64,000 bases of DNA from Prolixibacteraceae bacterium UBA6029 (GCA_002429385.1 DIZL01000007.1:29074-93073); one strand, 5' to 3'. Shown: positions 41,593 through 50,230, counted from the stretch's first letter. Notes: generated by a model not told the origin, from the sequence alone. Translations and numbers: made by a program.

Positions 41593-41663
41593 AATTTACC
41601 ATAAATGATGATATAGATTTGGTCTTTTGGCAAGAAACTCAAGGATTACAGCTATTACATTGA
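41583..41663 (+). pseudogene. Remnant of YoeB/Txe-like toxin
   Basis: An ATG overlapping the antitoxin stop opens a 26-codon frame MEIEFTINDDIDLVFWQETQ, which has the DLxFWxxT signature at the start of YoeB toxins, and then stops. Another frame continues with KLKDYSYYIES for a dozen codons before the convergent ParE-like gene. The remaining 60 or so residues of the toxin are absent. A frameshift plus truncation left an orphan antitoxin. Confidence 0.6.
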
Positions 41664-41666
41664 ATC

Positions 41667-41972
41667 TTATATATTACGTTCTTCCCAGATCTTTGGATTA
41701 CGGTGTGTACTGAAAACTGCAATGATTTTGATGGTATTAGCTTCAGGGAAAATCTTGAAATGCACCAGATATGGGAAACCTTTCACTTTAGCACAACGGA
41801 CATCCTTATACCTGATTGCAACACTTGATGGTTTATCCTTAATCCTTGAAATTTGTTCTTTCACAGCTTCAAAAAAGAGGGTACCTAAGTCTGCTTTCTT
41901 TTCGTTATACCAATCGATGTTTTGCTGAAGATCATGGTATACTTCAGGAGCATATATCAATTTAAAGCCCAT
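41667..41972 (-). CDS. RelE/ParE-family toxin
   Basis: 101 residues with the ParE pattern FKLIYAPEVYHDLQQNIDWY, VKEQISRIKDKPSSVAIRYKD (in part), CAKVKGFPYLVHFKIF and IKIIAVFSTHRNPKIW. It begins one base after its antitoxin stop. It converges on the broken YoeB remnant with three bases between them. Confidence 0.9.
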   Translation of the reverse strand: MGFKLIYAPEVYHDLQQNIDWYNEKKADLGTLFFEAVKEQISRIKDKPSSVAIRYKDVRCAKVKGFPYLVHFKIFPEANTIKIIAVFSTHRNPKIWEERNI

Positions 41973-41973
41973 T

Positions 41974-42219
41974 TTACAGCCTTATCTTACTTTCAATATC
42001 TTTCCAACTTAAACAGTTTTCCGGGTGGTCTTCCATCCATTTAAGCCGTTGTTTTACTATTTCCTGATGTTCCACCGGAATGTCGATATCTGTTTCCGCG
42101 GTTTCATCCCAGATAACACCGCTTAGCTGTAATTTCTCCTTAGGTGAAAGTTGCCGCACAATGTCAATAATCTGGTTCAGACTTAGCTGTACATTTACCT
42201 GAAAATGTTGTGTGCTCAT
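41974..42219 (-). CDS. Antitoxin of ParE-like toxin
   Basis: 81 residues from the ATG at 42219; an upstream in-frame ATG at 42252 lies upstream of the promoter-like TAAATTTG (complement of 42240-42247) and is unlikely. Sequence LNQIIDIVRQLSPKEKLQL is the helix typical of addiction-module components in Bacteroidota. The end (ENCLSWKDIESKI) contacts the toxin in relatives. Confidence 0.82.
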   Translation of the reverse strand: MSTQHFQVNVQLSLNQIIDIVRQLSPKEKLQLSGVIWDETAETDIDIPVEHQEIVKQRLKWMEDHPENCLSWKDIESKIRL

Positions 42220-42313
42220 GATTACAATTTTAAGTGTTACAAATTTACTCAATAAAAGTTCACAATAATAGCTCCATCTTCTAATTTATGGTAATCCAAG
42301 ACAATTAGGTCAT

Positions 42314-42347
42314 AAAAAAAAGCTCCCCGCAATGAGGAGCTTTTTTT
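42314..42347. terminator. Bidirectional terminator
   Basis: aaaaaaagctcc ... ggagcttttttt forms a symmetric stem with A and T tracts. It lies between the purine permease gene end (42368) and the antitoxin promoter; mainly it would end the permease transcript on the minus strand. Confidence 0.85.
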
Positions 42348-42367
42348 ATGATATCGTTTAAATCGTA

Positions 42368-43750
42368 TCAGGCCGCTTCGGTCAGGAAGATATACCTGAC
42401 CACTACCAGAACAAAGAGCAGGTACATCATCCAATGTACTTTCTGGTATTTGCCGGTAATTACTTTCAGGATGGTGTAGAATATGATTCCTGCTGCAACA
42501 CCGTTGGCAATGCTATAGGTAAAAGGCATCATGATGATACACATGAATGCAGGAAAACCTTCAGTGAAATCTTCAAAGTCGATTTCCTTGATGGCAGAAA
42601 CCATCAGCAGTCCTACAATGATCAATGCGGGAGCAGTAGCAGCGCTTGGGATCAGCAGGGCAATCGGTGCAAGAACCAGGGCAAACAGGAAAAGGATACC
42701 TGTAGTCACAGCGGTAAGACCTGTACGACCACCTTCACCGATTCCGGCAGCGCTTTCAACATAGGCGGTAACTGTACTTGTACCCATCAAAGCGCCAAAA
42801 GACACTCCAAACGCGTCGACAAGCATGGCTTTCCCGATCTTGGGAGATTTACCTTCTTTGTCGATTAAACCGGCTTTATTGGCTGTACCGACAAGCGTTC
42901 CGAAAGTGTCAAACAATTCGACAAAGGTGAAGGTAAACACCACCGTCCAGATGCCCATGCTTAACGCGCCTTTGATGTCGAGGGCGAATACGGCAAGGTT
43001 CGAAAAGTCAGGAAGAGAAAACGGTGAAAAACCCTCTGCAATTTTTGTAACTCCCATCGGAATACCGATAATGGTAGCTGCAACGATTCCGATCAGTAGT
43101 GAACCTTTCACCCGAAGAGCCATTAAAGCCGCGGTAATTACCAGTCCGATAAGGCAGAGCAGCATATTCATGTCTTTCAGACTTCCCAGTCCAATGTTCC
43201 ATTCGAAGAACATCAGGCCCGATTGACCATTATGGGCCTGCATATTGGCCAGAGTCGAAGGAATCACGTTGGCCGAAGCAACCATAATTCCCGACAGTTT
43301 CAGACCGATAATGGTAATGAATAGTCCAATACCCACGGTAATCGCCACTTTCAATGACTGAGGCACCGCGACCACGAGGATCTGACGCACTTCGGTAAGG
43401 GTCAGTAAAATGAAGATAACTCCTGAGATGAAAACAGCGCCAAGTGCAATCCTCCAGGGCATGCCGACACCGGCCAGGGCAACGGTGGCAAAAAAGGCGT
43501 TCAATCCCATTCCGGGAGCCAAAGCAATCGGGAGATTCGCAACCAAACCCATGGCGATGGTAACGAATCCAGCAGCGATAGCGGTGGCAAAGAAGACGGC
43601 ATTTTTATCCATCCCTGTAGCCGAAAGGATATTCGGGTTCAGGAACAGAATGTAGGCCATGGTCATGAAGGTGGTGATACCCGCGATGATCTCGGTACGT
43701 ACATTCGTCTTATTCTCCTGAAGTTTAAAGAATTTGTCGATGAATTTCAT
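42368..43750 (-). CDS. NCS2/AzgA-type purine permease
   Basis: 460 residues with about 12-14 helices. Motifs of the AzgA-like (adenine/guanine/hypoxanthine) subgroup: TEIIAGITTFMTMAYILFLN, GLVANLPIALAPGMGLNAFF, TFVELFDTFGTLVG and SFGALMGTSTVTAYVESAAG. It imports nucleobases with protons across the inner membrane. It lies 13 bases after the outer-membrane DUF5020 gene, so the two are co-transcribed. No purine riboswitch is seen upstream. Confidence 0.93.
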   Translation of the reverse strand: MKFIDKFFKLQENKTNVRTEIIAGITTFMTMAYILFLNPNILSATGMDKNAVFFATAIAAGFVTIAMGLVANLPIALAPGMGLNAFFATVALAGVGMPWRIALGAVFISGVIFILLTLTEVRQILVVAVPQSLKVAITVGIGLFITIIGLKLSGIMVASANVIPSTLANMQAHNGQSGLMFFEWNIGLGSLKDMNMLLCLIGLVITAALMALRVKGSLLIGIVAATIIGIPMGVTKIAEGFSPFSLPDFSNLAVFALDIKGALSMGIWTVVFTFTFVELFDTFGTLVGTANKAGLIDKEGKSPKIGKAMLVDAFGVSFGALMGTSTVTAYVESAAGIGEGGRTGLTAVTTGILFLFALVLAPIALLIPSAATAPALIIVGLLMVSAIKEIDFEDFTEGFPAFMCIIMMPFTYSIANGVAAGIIFYTILKVITGKYQKVHWMMYLLFVLVVVRYIFLTEAA

Positions 43751-43762
43751 ATCCGTTCAGAG

Positions 43763-44497
43763 TTAGAAAGTGTATTTCGCTGCAACGGTAGGCTGAACAG
43801 CAAATCCCTGTAATCCGCCAAAGTTCCAACGAAACCTTACTTCGCTACCTGCAGCGAAATGGCCGTTGAAATTATACCAAAGCTGTGGCTCGGTAAGAAA
43901 TGTGAATTTGGAGACCTCAATAATTGGTGCTCCGGCAGTGGTAGTTCCGATTTGATAGGAGTTGGTTTCTTTCCAGAAATCAGCAAAACCATCAAATTTC
44001 AGTTTGTTCTTTAAGAAATTCACATACCATACACCAGTCAACTGGAACGATGCATTGGTTTTACCGCGTATATTTTTGTATAAAGTTTCAAAAGTAAAAC
44101 CTTTTGAAAAATCTTTGGCATTCCATGAATATTCAACACCACCCAGGTAAGCATCATTAATCGTGTAGGCAATTCCATTGTCCTGGTATTTATTGTTTGG
44201 CATAAACTGGCCAAAACCGCCATTGTATTCAATGTGAGCGGCAAAAGGTGATTTTGCAATGGTCCATGAATGTGAAATTTCCCAGTAAGCCATATCTACT
44301 CCTTTTACGCCGGCTTCGTCATAATTCATGTCGATGAAAAAGAATGTACTACCGTGCTTGTCAGGTTTAAACATTTCGACAGTTGTAGTCAGAAAATTGC
44401 CACTACTACTACCCAGGTGGTAAAGTGTCTGGATATTTTGAGCATTCGCACCCAGGGTAAGCAAAATTACAGATAAGGCAAGCGCCAATTTCTTCAT
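43763..44497 (-). CDS. Outer-membrane beta-barrel protein (DUF5020, Tsx-like)
   Basis: 244 residues: signal peptide at about 1-19 (ending ANAQ), then alternating strands rich in Tyr and Phe and a terminal Phe (VQPTVAAKYTF), as for a 12-strand barrel. This matches DUF5020, a family related to nucleoside channel Tsx. With the purine permease downstream it would give a two-membrane route for nucleobases or nucleosides. The pairing supports a nucleoside channel function without proving it. The upstream 272-base gap shows only a weak promoter-like TATTTTTG (complement of 44534-44541). Confidence 0.85.
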   Translation of the reverse strand: MKKLALALSVILLTLGANAQNIQTLYHLGSSSGNFLTTTVEMFKPDKHGSTFFFIDMNYDEAGVKGVDMAYWEISHSWTIAKSPFAAHIEYNGGFGQFMPNNKYQDNGIAYTINDAYLGGVEYSWNAKDFSKGFTFETLYKNIRGKTNASFQLTGVWYVNFLKNKLKFDGFADFWKETNSYQIGTTTAGAPIIEVSKFTFLTEPQLWYNFNGHFAAGSEVRFRWNFGGLQGFAVQPTVAAKYTF

Positions 44498-44769
44498 AGT
44501 CTAATCTTTAAGTTGTTTTGTTTAAATGAGTGCCAAAAATAGTTAAAAAAGTATTTCCGGTTCTTTATTGTCATTTTTACAGTCGAATTTGTTACGAACA
44601 CTTTTCTAACAATACTACTTTTACCGGGATTTCAATAGTTTAAAGCTCATTGTACTTAAACCTGAAAATATTTGCTTATCTTCATACGCTGTAAGACCTT
44701 CAATGAAAGTTAAGTTGATGTATAATATTGTATTATTTTTAGCATTCTTTACCGAAAGATTCAAACATT

Positions 44770-45657
44770 ATGAAACAGATATCAAGACGACATTTTATTC
44801 AGGCCGGACTAATCGGAGCCGCTGCCATCACTACCGGATTCACTTCTATCGCTTCTGTTGGTCCAGTCAGTTCAAGCATAGATAAGGTAAAACTTGGAAA
44901 AACAGGTCTAATGGTTCCCCGTCTGGCTCTTGGGACCGGTACCCACGGCGGGAATCAGTCCTCAGATATGACCCGCATGGGCGTCGAAAACTGGATAAAA
45001 GTAGCGCGTTATGCCCAGGAACGGGGAATGACTTTCTACGATGCTGCCGACCTCTATGGTTCTCACCAAAATGTAAAAGAAATCCTGAAATATGTCTCCC
45101 GTGAGAAGGCAACTTTGCAATCGAAAATATGGACACGCTCAGAGAAATGGAATCAGGATGCCCCGGGCTTGACTATTGACCGTTTCAGAAAAGAAACAGG
45201 ATCAGAGTATTTCGATATCATGCTTCTCCATTGCATGAACAACGCCAAATGGCAGGAAGAAAAGAAACCCTATATTGAAGCCCTTTCTCTTGCCAAACAA
45301 AAGGGAATAGTTAAATCGGTCGGTCTGTCGTGTCACAGTATTGACGCCCTGAAAGTTGCTGCCGAAGATCCATGGGTGGATGTGATCCTGGCACGGATCA
45401 ATCCTGAAGGAGTCACTATGGATGCCAGTGCATCAGAAGTCATGGCTGTACTCCAAAAAGCCCACGACAACGGGAAAGGCATCATCGGAATGAAAATATT
45501 TGGCGAAGGAAGGTTCACCGAAGAGGCACAACGCGAAAAGTCACTTCAATACGCCATAGGCAGTAAAAACATCGACTGCATGACTATTGGCATGACCAGC
45601 ATTGAACAGGTTGACGAAAACGTGAACCGAATCATGCGTATTGTGGGGAAAGGATAA
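44770..45657 (+). CDS. TAT-exported aldo/keto reductase
   Basis: 295 residues. The signal peptide ISRRHFIQAGLIGAAAI is of the twin-arginine type. The reductase core follows: KLGKTGLMVPRLALGTGTHG, YDAADLYGSHQNVKEIL (Tyr of the tetrad), QSKIWTRSEKW (Lys) and FDIMLLHCMNNAKW (His of the tetrad in LLHC). The family is the exported AKR subgroup of Bacteroidota and Planctomycetes; the substrate is unknown. The downstream gap is filled with gaacttgaaac-type repeats. Confidence 0.9.
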   Translation: MKQISRRHFIQAGLIGAAAITTGFTSIASVGPVSSSIDKVKLGKTGLMVPRLALGTGTHGGNQSSDMTRMGVENWIKVARYAQERGMTFYDAADLYGSHQNVKEILKYVSREKATLQSKIWTRSEKWNQDAPGLTIDRFRKETGSEYFDIMLLHCMNNAKWQEEKKPYIEALSLAKQKGIVKSVGLSCHSIDALKVAAEDPWVDVILARINPEGVTMDASASEVMAVLQKAHDNGKGIIGMKIFGEGRFTEEAQREKSLQYAIGSKNIDCMTIGMTSIEQVDENVNRIMRIVGKG

Positions 45658-45744
45658 AACATTGCATTAGGAAACGGGAAACGGGAGACAGGAAAAAGGA
45701 AAAAGGAAAGGGAGCAGTGCAGGTGAAATCCTGAATCTTGAATA

Positions 45745-45893
45745 CAGGAACCAGGAACATGAAACGTTGAACTTTAATTCTGAAACCTGTAACTTGAAAC
45801 TTTGAACCTGAAACTTGAAACCCGCAACTTGGAACCTGAAACCTGAAACTTGGAACCTGGAACCTGGAACATGAAACCTGAAACTCATTTGGT
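45745..45893. repeat. Tandem gaacctgaaacttg repeats
   Basis: About 150 bases of degenerate 7-8-base units (gaacctg, aaacttg, gaactttg) in tandem, filling the gap up to the ATG of the acyl-CoA synthetase. Translation on the minus strand gives a run of FQVSGFRFQVPS-type text, an artefact. The same units lie at 10283-10327, 19587-19620 and 61733-61833. Confidence 0.85.
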
Positions 45894-47534
45894 ATGAAAC
45901 AAGACAAACTCATTGGCCTATACGCTCAGGCATTCAGGGATAACTGGTCATCGCCTGCTTTTTCAGACTTCCAGGGTACATCGTTAACCTATGGCGAAGC
46001 GGCTCAGGTCATCAGGCAGATTCATTGTTGTTTTCGTGAAAGCGGTCTACGTAAAGGGTCTAAAATAGCCTTGCTTGGACGGAATTCATCCAACTGGGCC
46101 ATTTCGTTTTTAGCCATCGCGGGATATGGTGCTGTATCGGTGCCTGTATTGCCCGATTTTAATCCTGAAGACATTACCCATATACTTAACCATTCTGAAT
46201 CGGTATTTCTGTTTGCAGCCGATAGCTTATTTGAAAAGATAGACTACGGAAATATTCCTTTACTGACAGGAGTAGTAAGCCTGACGAACTTTTCAGCTTT
46301 ATCCTTTAAAAGTCCTGCAGAAAAAGAAAGATGGCACAACTGCTTTTCCGTTGAACATGCCGGGAAATCAAGCCCTGAGAACTTTGAACTCGATGAATAC
46401 GAGGGAAAAGACCTCAGTATCATTTCATATACCAGCGGGACTTCAGGATTCACCAAGGGAGTGATGATTCCTGCACAGAGCCTGCTTTCGAACATCATTT
46501 ATGCACAGGAACATATGCCGCTAAAGTCGGGCGACAGGATTGTGTCATTCCTGCCTATGGCCCATGTTTTCGGTTTGTTATTCGAATTCCTTTTCCCGGT
46601 TTCGGTAGGTTGCCATGTTACTTTCCTCTCGAAAGCGCCGACTCCGCAACTCATCATCAAAGCCTTCCAGGAAGTAAAGCCAAAGCTGATCTTGTCTGTA
46701 CCCCTGGTCATCGAAAAGATCTACAGCAAGCGGATTAAGCCTGTACTCGATAAGCCTGTGATGAAATTCCTGCTACGAGTACCAGGTATAAGGCAGCTAC
46801 TGTATAAAAAAGTACGTGCCAGCCTGATGGAAACTTTTGGAGGCAACTTTCACGAGATTGTCATTGGCGGTGCACCCCTTAATCATGAAGTAGAGGCATT
46901 TTTCCGTAAGATCAGGTTCCCCTTCACTATCGGTTATGGCATGACCGAATGCGGGCCGCTGATCTCTTATGAGCCCTCCACAAGCTTCAGGCAGTCCTCA
47001 GCAGGAAGACTGGTTGACCGAATGGAGGTGAGTATTGACTCCGATGATCCGTACAAGCAAGTGGGCGAAATCCTCGTAAGAGGCATCAACGTGATGGCGG
47101 GCTATTACAAAAACGAAAAAGCAACAGCAGAAGCCATCGACAGCGAAGGCTGGCTGCATACCGGTGATCTGGGAATCATCGATGCCGATAATTTCATCTA
47201 CATCAAAGGACGAAGCAAAAACATGCTGCTTGGGCCATCGGGACAAAACATTTATCCGGAGGAAATGGAAGCAAAGCTATGCAATTTGCCATATGTGCTT
47301 GAGTGCGTAATCTCCATGCGCGACGAAAAGCTGGTCGCATTTGTTTTTCCTGACCCTGAATTGATTGAACAGCAAAAGCCCACGGAAGAACACTTAAAGG
47401 AAATCATGGCACAGAATTGCAAACAGGTCAATAAGAAACTACCCCGGTTTTCGCAACTGAGTTCAATCATTCTGGTGGATAAAGAATTCGAGAAGACCCC
47501 CAAGCGAAACATTAAACGGTATCTGTACACCTAA
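45894..47534 (+). CDS. AMP-dependent long-chain acyl-CoA synthetase
   Basis: 546 residues of the adenylate-forming family. P-loop LSIISYTSGTSGFTKGVMI at about 181-199; motif YGMTECGPLISYEPS at about 350; the hinge GWLHTGDLGIIDADNFIYIKGRSKNMLLG in two parts (hinge Arg near 440) and the C-terminal Lys segment EKTPKRNIKRYL. Activates fatty acids with ATP and CoA. Length and motifs agree with bacterial FadD-type proteins; the specific fatty acid is unknown. A palindrome follows the stop directly. Confidence 0.92.
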   Translation: MKQDKLIGLYAQAFRDNWSSPAFSDFQGTSLTYGEAAQVIRQIHCCFRESGLRKGSKIALLGRNSSNWAISFLAIAGYGAVSVPVLPDFNPEDITHILNHSESVFLFAADSLFEKIDYGNIPLLTGVVSLTNFSALSFKSPAEKERWHNCFSVEHAGKSSPENFELDEYEGKDLSIISYTSGTSGFTKGVMIPAQSLLSNIIYAQEHMPLKSGDRIVSFLPMAHVFGLLFEFLFPVSVGCHVTFLSKAPTPQLIIKAFQEVKPKLILSVPLVIEKIYSKRIKPVLDKPVMKFLLRVPGIRQLLYKKVRASLMETFGGNFHEIVIGGAPLNHEVEAFFRKIRFPFTIGYGMTECGPLISYEPSTSFRQSSAGRLVDRMEVSIDSDDPYKQVGEILVRGINVMAGYYKNEKATAEAIDSEGWLHTGDLGIIDADNFIYIKGRSKNMLLGPSGQNIYPEEMEAKLCNLPYVLECVISMRDEKLVAFVFPDPELIEQQKPTEEHLKEIMAQNCKQVNKKLPRFSQLSSIILVDKEFEKTPKRNIKRYLYT

Positions 47535-47565
47535 GGATTCCATCTCTTTTTGAAAGATGGAATCC
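47535..47565 (+). repeat. ggattccatc hairpin, terminator-like
   Basis: ggattccatct and agatggaatcc form a perfect 11-base stem with a loop of ctttttgaa, starting one base after the acyl-CoA synthetase stop. Followed by ccttt only, so as a terminator it is weak. Same family as 23091 and 49692. Confidence 0.7.
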
Positions 47566-47618
47566 CTTTGCAGTCCTAAATTTCATACCTTTACACTAAG
47601 AATTTAAAACAGGGCTAT

Positions 47619-47816
47619 ATGAAACAGTTAACTCTAAATATCAACGACAATAATTTCAAGACTTTCATAGAGTTTGTAAAGACATTGGATTATGTAGAAA
47701 TACAGGAAGCCGACAACACAATGGACGAACTGCAAAACAGCCTCAAACAGGTGAAGATGATGCAGGAAGGTAAAATTCAAAAACAAATGGCCAAAGACTT
47801 TTTGAATGAGCTATAA
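47619..47816 (+). CDS. Small antitoxin-like protein (65 aa, FLNEL tail)
   Basis: 65 residues with the same plan as the protein at 40973: strand (KQLTLNINDNNFKTFIEFVK), helix with MDELQNSLKQVKMMQEGK, then AKDFLNEL at the end. No toxin gene follows on this strand; the next 85 bases are non-coding and then comes a convergent gene. It is an orphan antitoxin or a stand-alone regulator. Confidence 0.65.
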   Translation: MKQLTLNINDNNFKTFIEFVKTLDYVEIQEADNTMDELQNSLKQVKMMQEGKIQKQMAKDFLNEL

Positions 47817-47901
47817 TGTAATCCCATATCTTAAGAACTTCCAATCAATAACTAACGCATATAGGTACTACACTGTTCATTAGCATTTTCCCATGCTCCC
47901 A

Positions 47902-48684
47902 TTATTTAATGATTGCTACTAATTCATTTTTTTCGTTTTCTATAACGATAAATTTTTTCGGAAACTTCGATGTAATAACCAAATCGAAATCTGAAGAATT
48001 TATATGTTCAAGATGTGATGGTTTTGTTGTTTTTTCAGTTCTAACTTCAAATAGAACTTGTTTTTTTGATATTTCTGAACTTAATGGGATTCTATCTGAA
48101 TAATAAAACCAATATCTACATGGATATAATCCTTTAAAATGATATGTAATTGAATCGGTAATTACTTTTGCATAGGATGATTGAGATTTTTCATGCAAAG
48201 CATCAATTTTCTCGCTGCAACATACAACTTCTGCATAACCATACTTTATATAGTTTTTGGTTTTAATAAGGAGATTTCTACCATCATTTGTGGCGTAGCC
48301 ACTTCTAATATTATTTGATTTATCATTTATAAAAAACTTAGTATAAGCAGAAATAGTGTCATTATTCGCAATTTCTATAAGCTCATATTTATAATCTATA
48401 ATTCCCTTATTATATAACAGTAATCGGATGGAGTCTTCATTAAAAGAATTAAATGATTTTCGGTATTTTATATCGTGTGAAAGAACCTCATTTGTTACAA
48501 TATCAAGAAGTGAATCATGTTTAATTTGAGGTAGTGATTTCAAACTTCTAAGTTTATTATAGTATTCAATTAATCGCCTGCTATTATCAGTTTCATTCTT
48601 TTGAATTGAAAGAGATATAGGCTGTTGAGCAAAAAGAAAGTATGGAAATAAACTTAAAAAGATCAAGATAAATAGGTGTCTCAT
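47902..48684 (-). CDS. Secreted protein of unknown function, CAP-like start
   Basis: 260 residues, clearly AT-rich. Signal peptide at about 1-19 (ending FAQ). The stretch RLIEYYNKLRSLKSLPQIKHDSLLDIV weakly resembles the opening of CAP/SCP domains (INxxR ... LxxxxxLxxxA), but the rest of that domain is not recognisable. The C-terminal end FVIENEKNELVAIIK forms strands. It shares a plan and short motifs with the next gene (48829): EDSIRLLLYNKGIIDYKYEL against KDSLRHLLVDNGFYDFNFEF. They are probably ancient duplicates. Function unknown. Confidence 0.7.
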   Translation of the reverse strand: MRHLFILIFLSLFPYFLFAQQPISLSIQKNETDNSRRLIEYYNKLRSLKSLPQIKHDSLLDIVTNEVLSHDIKYRKSFNSFNEDSIRLLLYNKGIIDYKYELIEIANNDTISAYTKFFINDKSNNIRSGYATNDGRNLLIKTKNYIKYGYAEVVCCSEKIDALHEKSQSSYAKVITDSITYHFKGLYPCRYWFYYSDRIPLSSEISKKQVLFEVRTEKTTKPSHLEHINSSDFDLVITSKFPKKFIVIENEKNELVAIIK

Positions 48685-48828
48685 TATGATGTATTTTAGA
48701 TATGATATATTTAAAAATGTTATACTCAGATGTAAGGATATATAGGCTCAATCATTGTTTTAATTAATTCATTAAAATAGACTCTGACCTTAAAGCCAAT
48801 AACTTTATCGTATATCCCTATATCCAAT

Positions 48829-49542
48829 TTAAAGTTTGATTATCGAAAGCATGTTTCCAGCCGAATCTTTAATTCCAATATATTTTGTTTCTATATTGGG
48901 AGAATAATGCATCGTTATCTCGAAACGATTGTTGTCATCAAGTTTGATTTCGTTTTTTTTGTTTTGGTCTTTCTTGATCAAATTAGAATATGATAGTTCT
49001 TCACAAAAAGTAATATCCTTCTTTTTACTGTATGCTTTAAACGTACGAGTATGAACCTCAGCTCCAGGCATAAACCCGTCAAAAAACTCCTTTCGATCAT
49101 CAACAATAATATAATTTTTTGATATAACCAGCGCTACATCTATTCCGTCATCTGATTTTTGAAAGGAATATGTCACTTTATTAAAAGTGCTGTCAGAAAG
49201 CAATTTGAATAATTGAGGGTTATTGTCCTTTATGAAAGCTTGGTCAAGTTCTTCCGTTCTCTTAATTTTAAAGTCGAAAAACTCGAAATTAAAATCATAG
49301 AATCCATTATCAACCAGCAAATGCCTAAGAGAGTCCTTTTCTATGTTCTTTATTGAAATTATTTTTACAAAAGAGGTACTGTGAAGTGAATCTTCCCTAT
49401 GCTGAATCTGACGTTTTTCATATCCGTTTTTCATGAAAGACATCTTGTTAGTAATTTCGTTTGCCAAGGCTTTACGGTCTTGGGCACTTGCATTCTGCAA
49501 TAATGAAAACAAGATCAATCCGATAATAATCAATTTATACAT
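48829..49542 (-). CDS. Secreted protein of unknown function, relative of the preceding gene
   Basis: 237 residues with a signal peptide at about 1-20 (ending ASAQ). The body is mixed helix and strand with the motif KDSLRHLLVDNGFYDFNFEF shared with the neighbour and an ending IGIKDSAGNMLSIIK like its VIENEKNELVAIIK. No family recognised. The two genes lie on the same strand 144 bases apart and are more AT-rich than their surroundings, so they may have arrived together. Confidence 0.7.
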   Translation of the reverse strand: MYKLIIIGLILFSLLQNASAQDRKALANEITNKMSFMKNGYEKRQIQHREDSLHSTSFVKIISIKNIEKDSLRHLLVDNGFYDFNFEFFDFKIKRTEELDQAFIKDNNPQLFKLLSDSTFNKVTYSFQKSDDGIDVALVISKNYIIVDDRKEFFDGFMPGAEVHTRTFKAYSKKKDITFCEELSYSNLIKKDQNKKNEIKLDDNNRFEITMHYSPNIETKYIGIKDSAGNMLSIIKL

Positions 49543-49991
49543 ACTTGCCTTTTTATTTCTTTAAATCATCCTTTTCGTATTCACTTCCTTGCCGTCAAAG
49601 ACAAGCGTATAGAGTAGTACTTGCCCGGTTCAAAACTATTGCCGTTAATCGTTATAGTTTATTTTCATTTGCCGGTTAAATTGTATCAGAGATACCATCT
49701 CTTTTTGAAAGATGGAATCCATTTGTATAAGTGACCGCTTACATCAATTTGACCACTTACTTCAATTGAATTATGAAAGTTAATATAATTTATTCAATAA
49801 TCTGTCCATTTGATTTATGTTTATGAACAGGAAATCCTGAAACCCTTTCTATCAGTGCATTTGAGGTGCAACATAATTTATTGTGTTTTTTAACATTACA
49901 TAAGGGGGTTACCTTTTCCCCTCAAATAGAATTAGTTTACGTAATAACATCCATACAGGAGTGGAGTATGAATTAAAACAGTAAACCATAT
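49543..49991. other. Intergenic stretch without recognised gene
   Basis: Only a ggattccatc-type stem (49692-49718) and AT-rich DNA are seen; no ORF or promoter stands out. Confidence 0.5.
49692..49718. repeat. ggattccatc hairpin, third copy
   Basis: ataccatctctttttgaaag is followed by atggaatcc; the right half is identical to the copy at 47535-47565 and the left half has drifted (gatacc for ggattcc). Confidence 0.65.
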
Positions 49992-50030
49992 TCATTGCAC
50001 ATGCTTTCACCGCATGAATACAAAAAGACA

Positions 50031-50055
50031 AAGCCCGTCAAGGGATGACGGGCTT
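50031..50055 (-). terminator. Probable terminator for the DUF2461 gene
   Basis: aagcccgtca ... tgacgggctt is a ten-base stem with a five-base loop. Read on the minus strand it is followed by tgtcttttt. It lies 175 bases beyond the DUF2461 stop. Confidence 0.6.
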
Positions 50056-50230
50056 AGTTCTTCGTGTTACAGAATTTGGTGGATGACTTAACAACACTGT
50101 TTATTCATCCTTTAATCCAATATCTGACGAGGTAGTAACCCTCTTTATTTTCCTATTTTCGGAATGTGTCGATATTTTACACGAACGGTTCATCTGGGCT
50201 CATGAAACTACTGTTTTTCGACACGGGCAA

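Noticed and set aside
45632..45913. Minus-strand frames rich in FQVSGFRFQV
   Set aside because: They are the translation of the gaacttgaaac tandem repeats.
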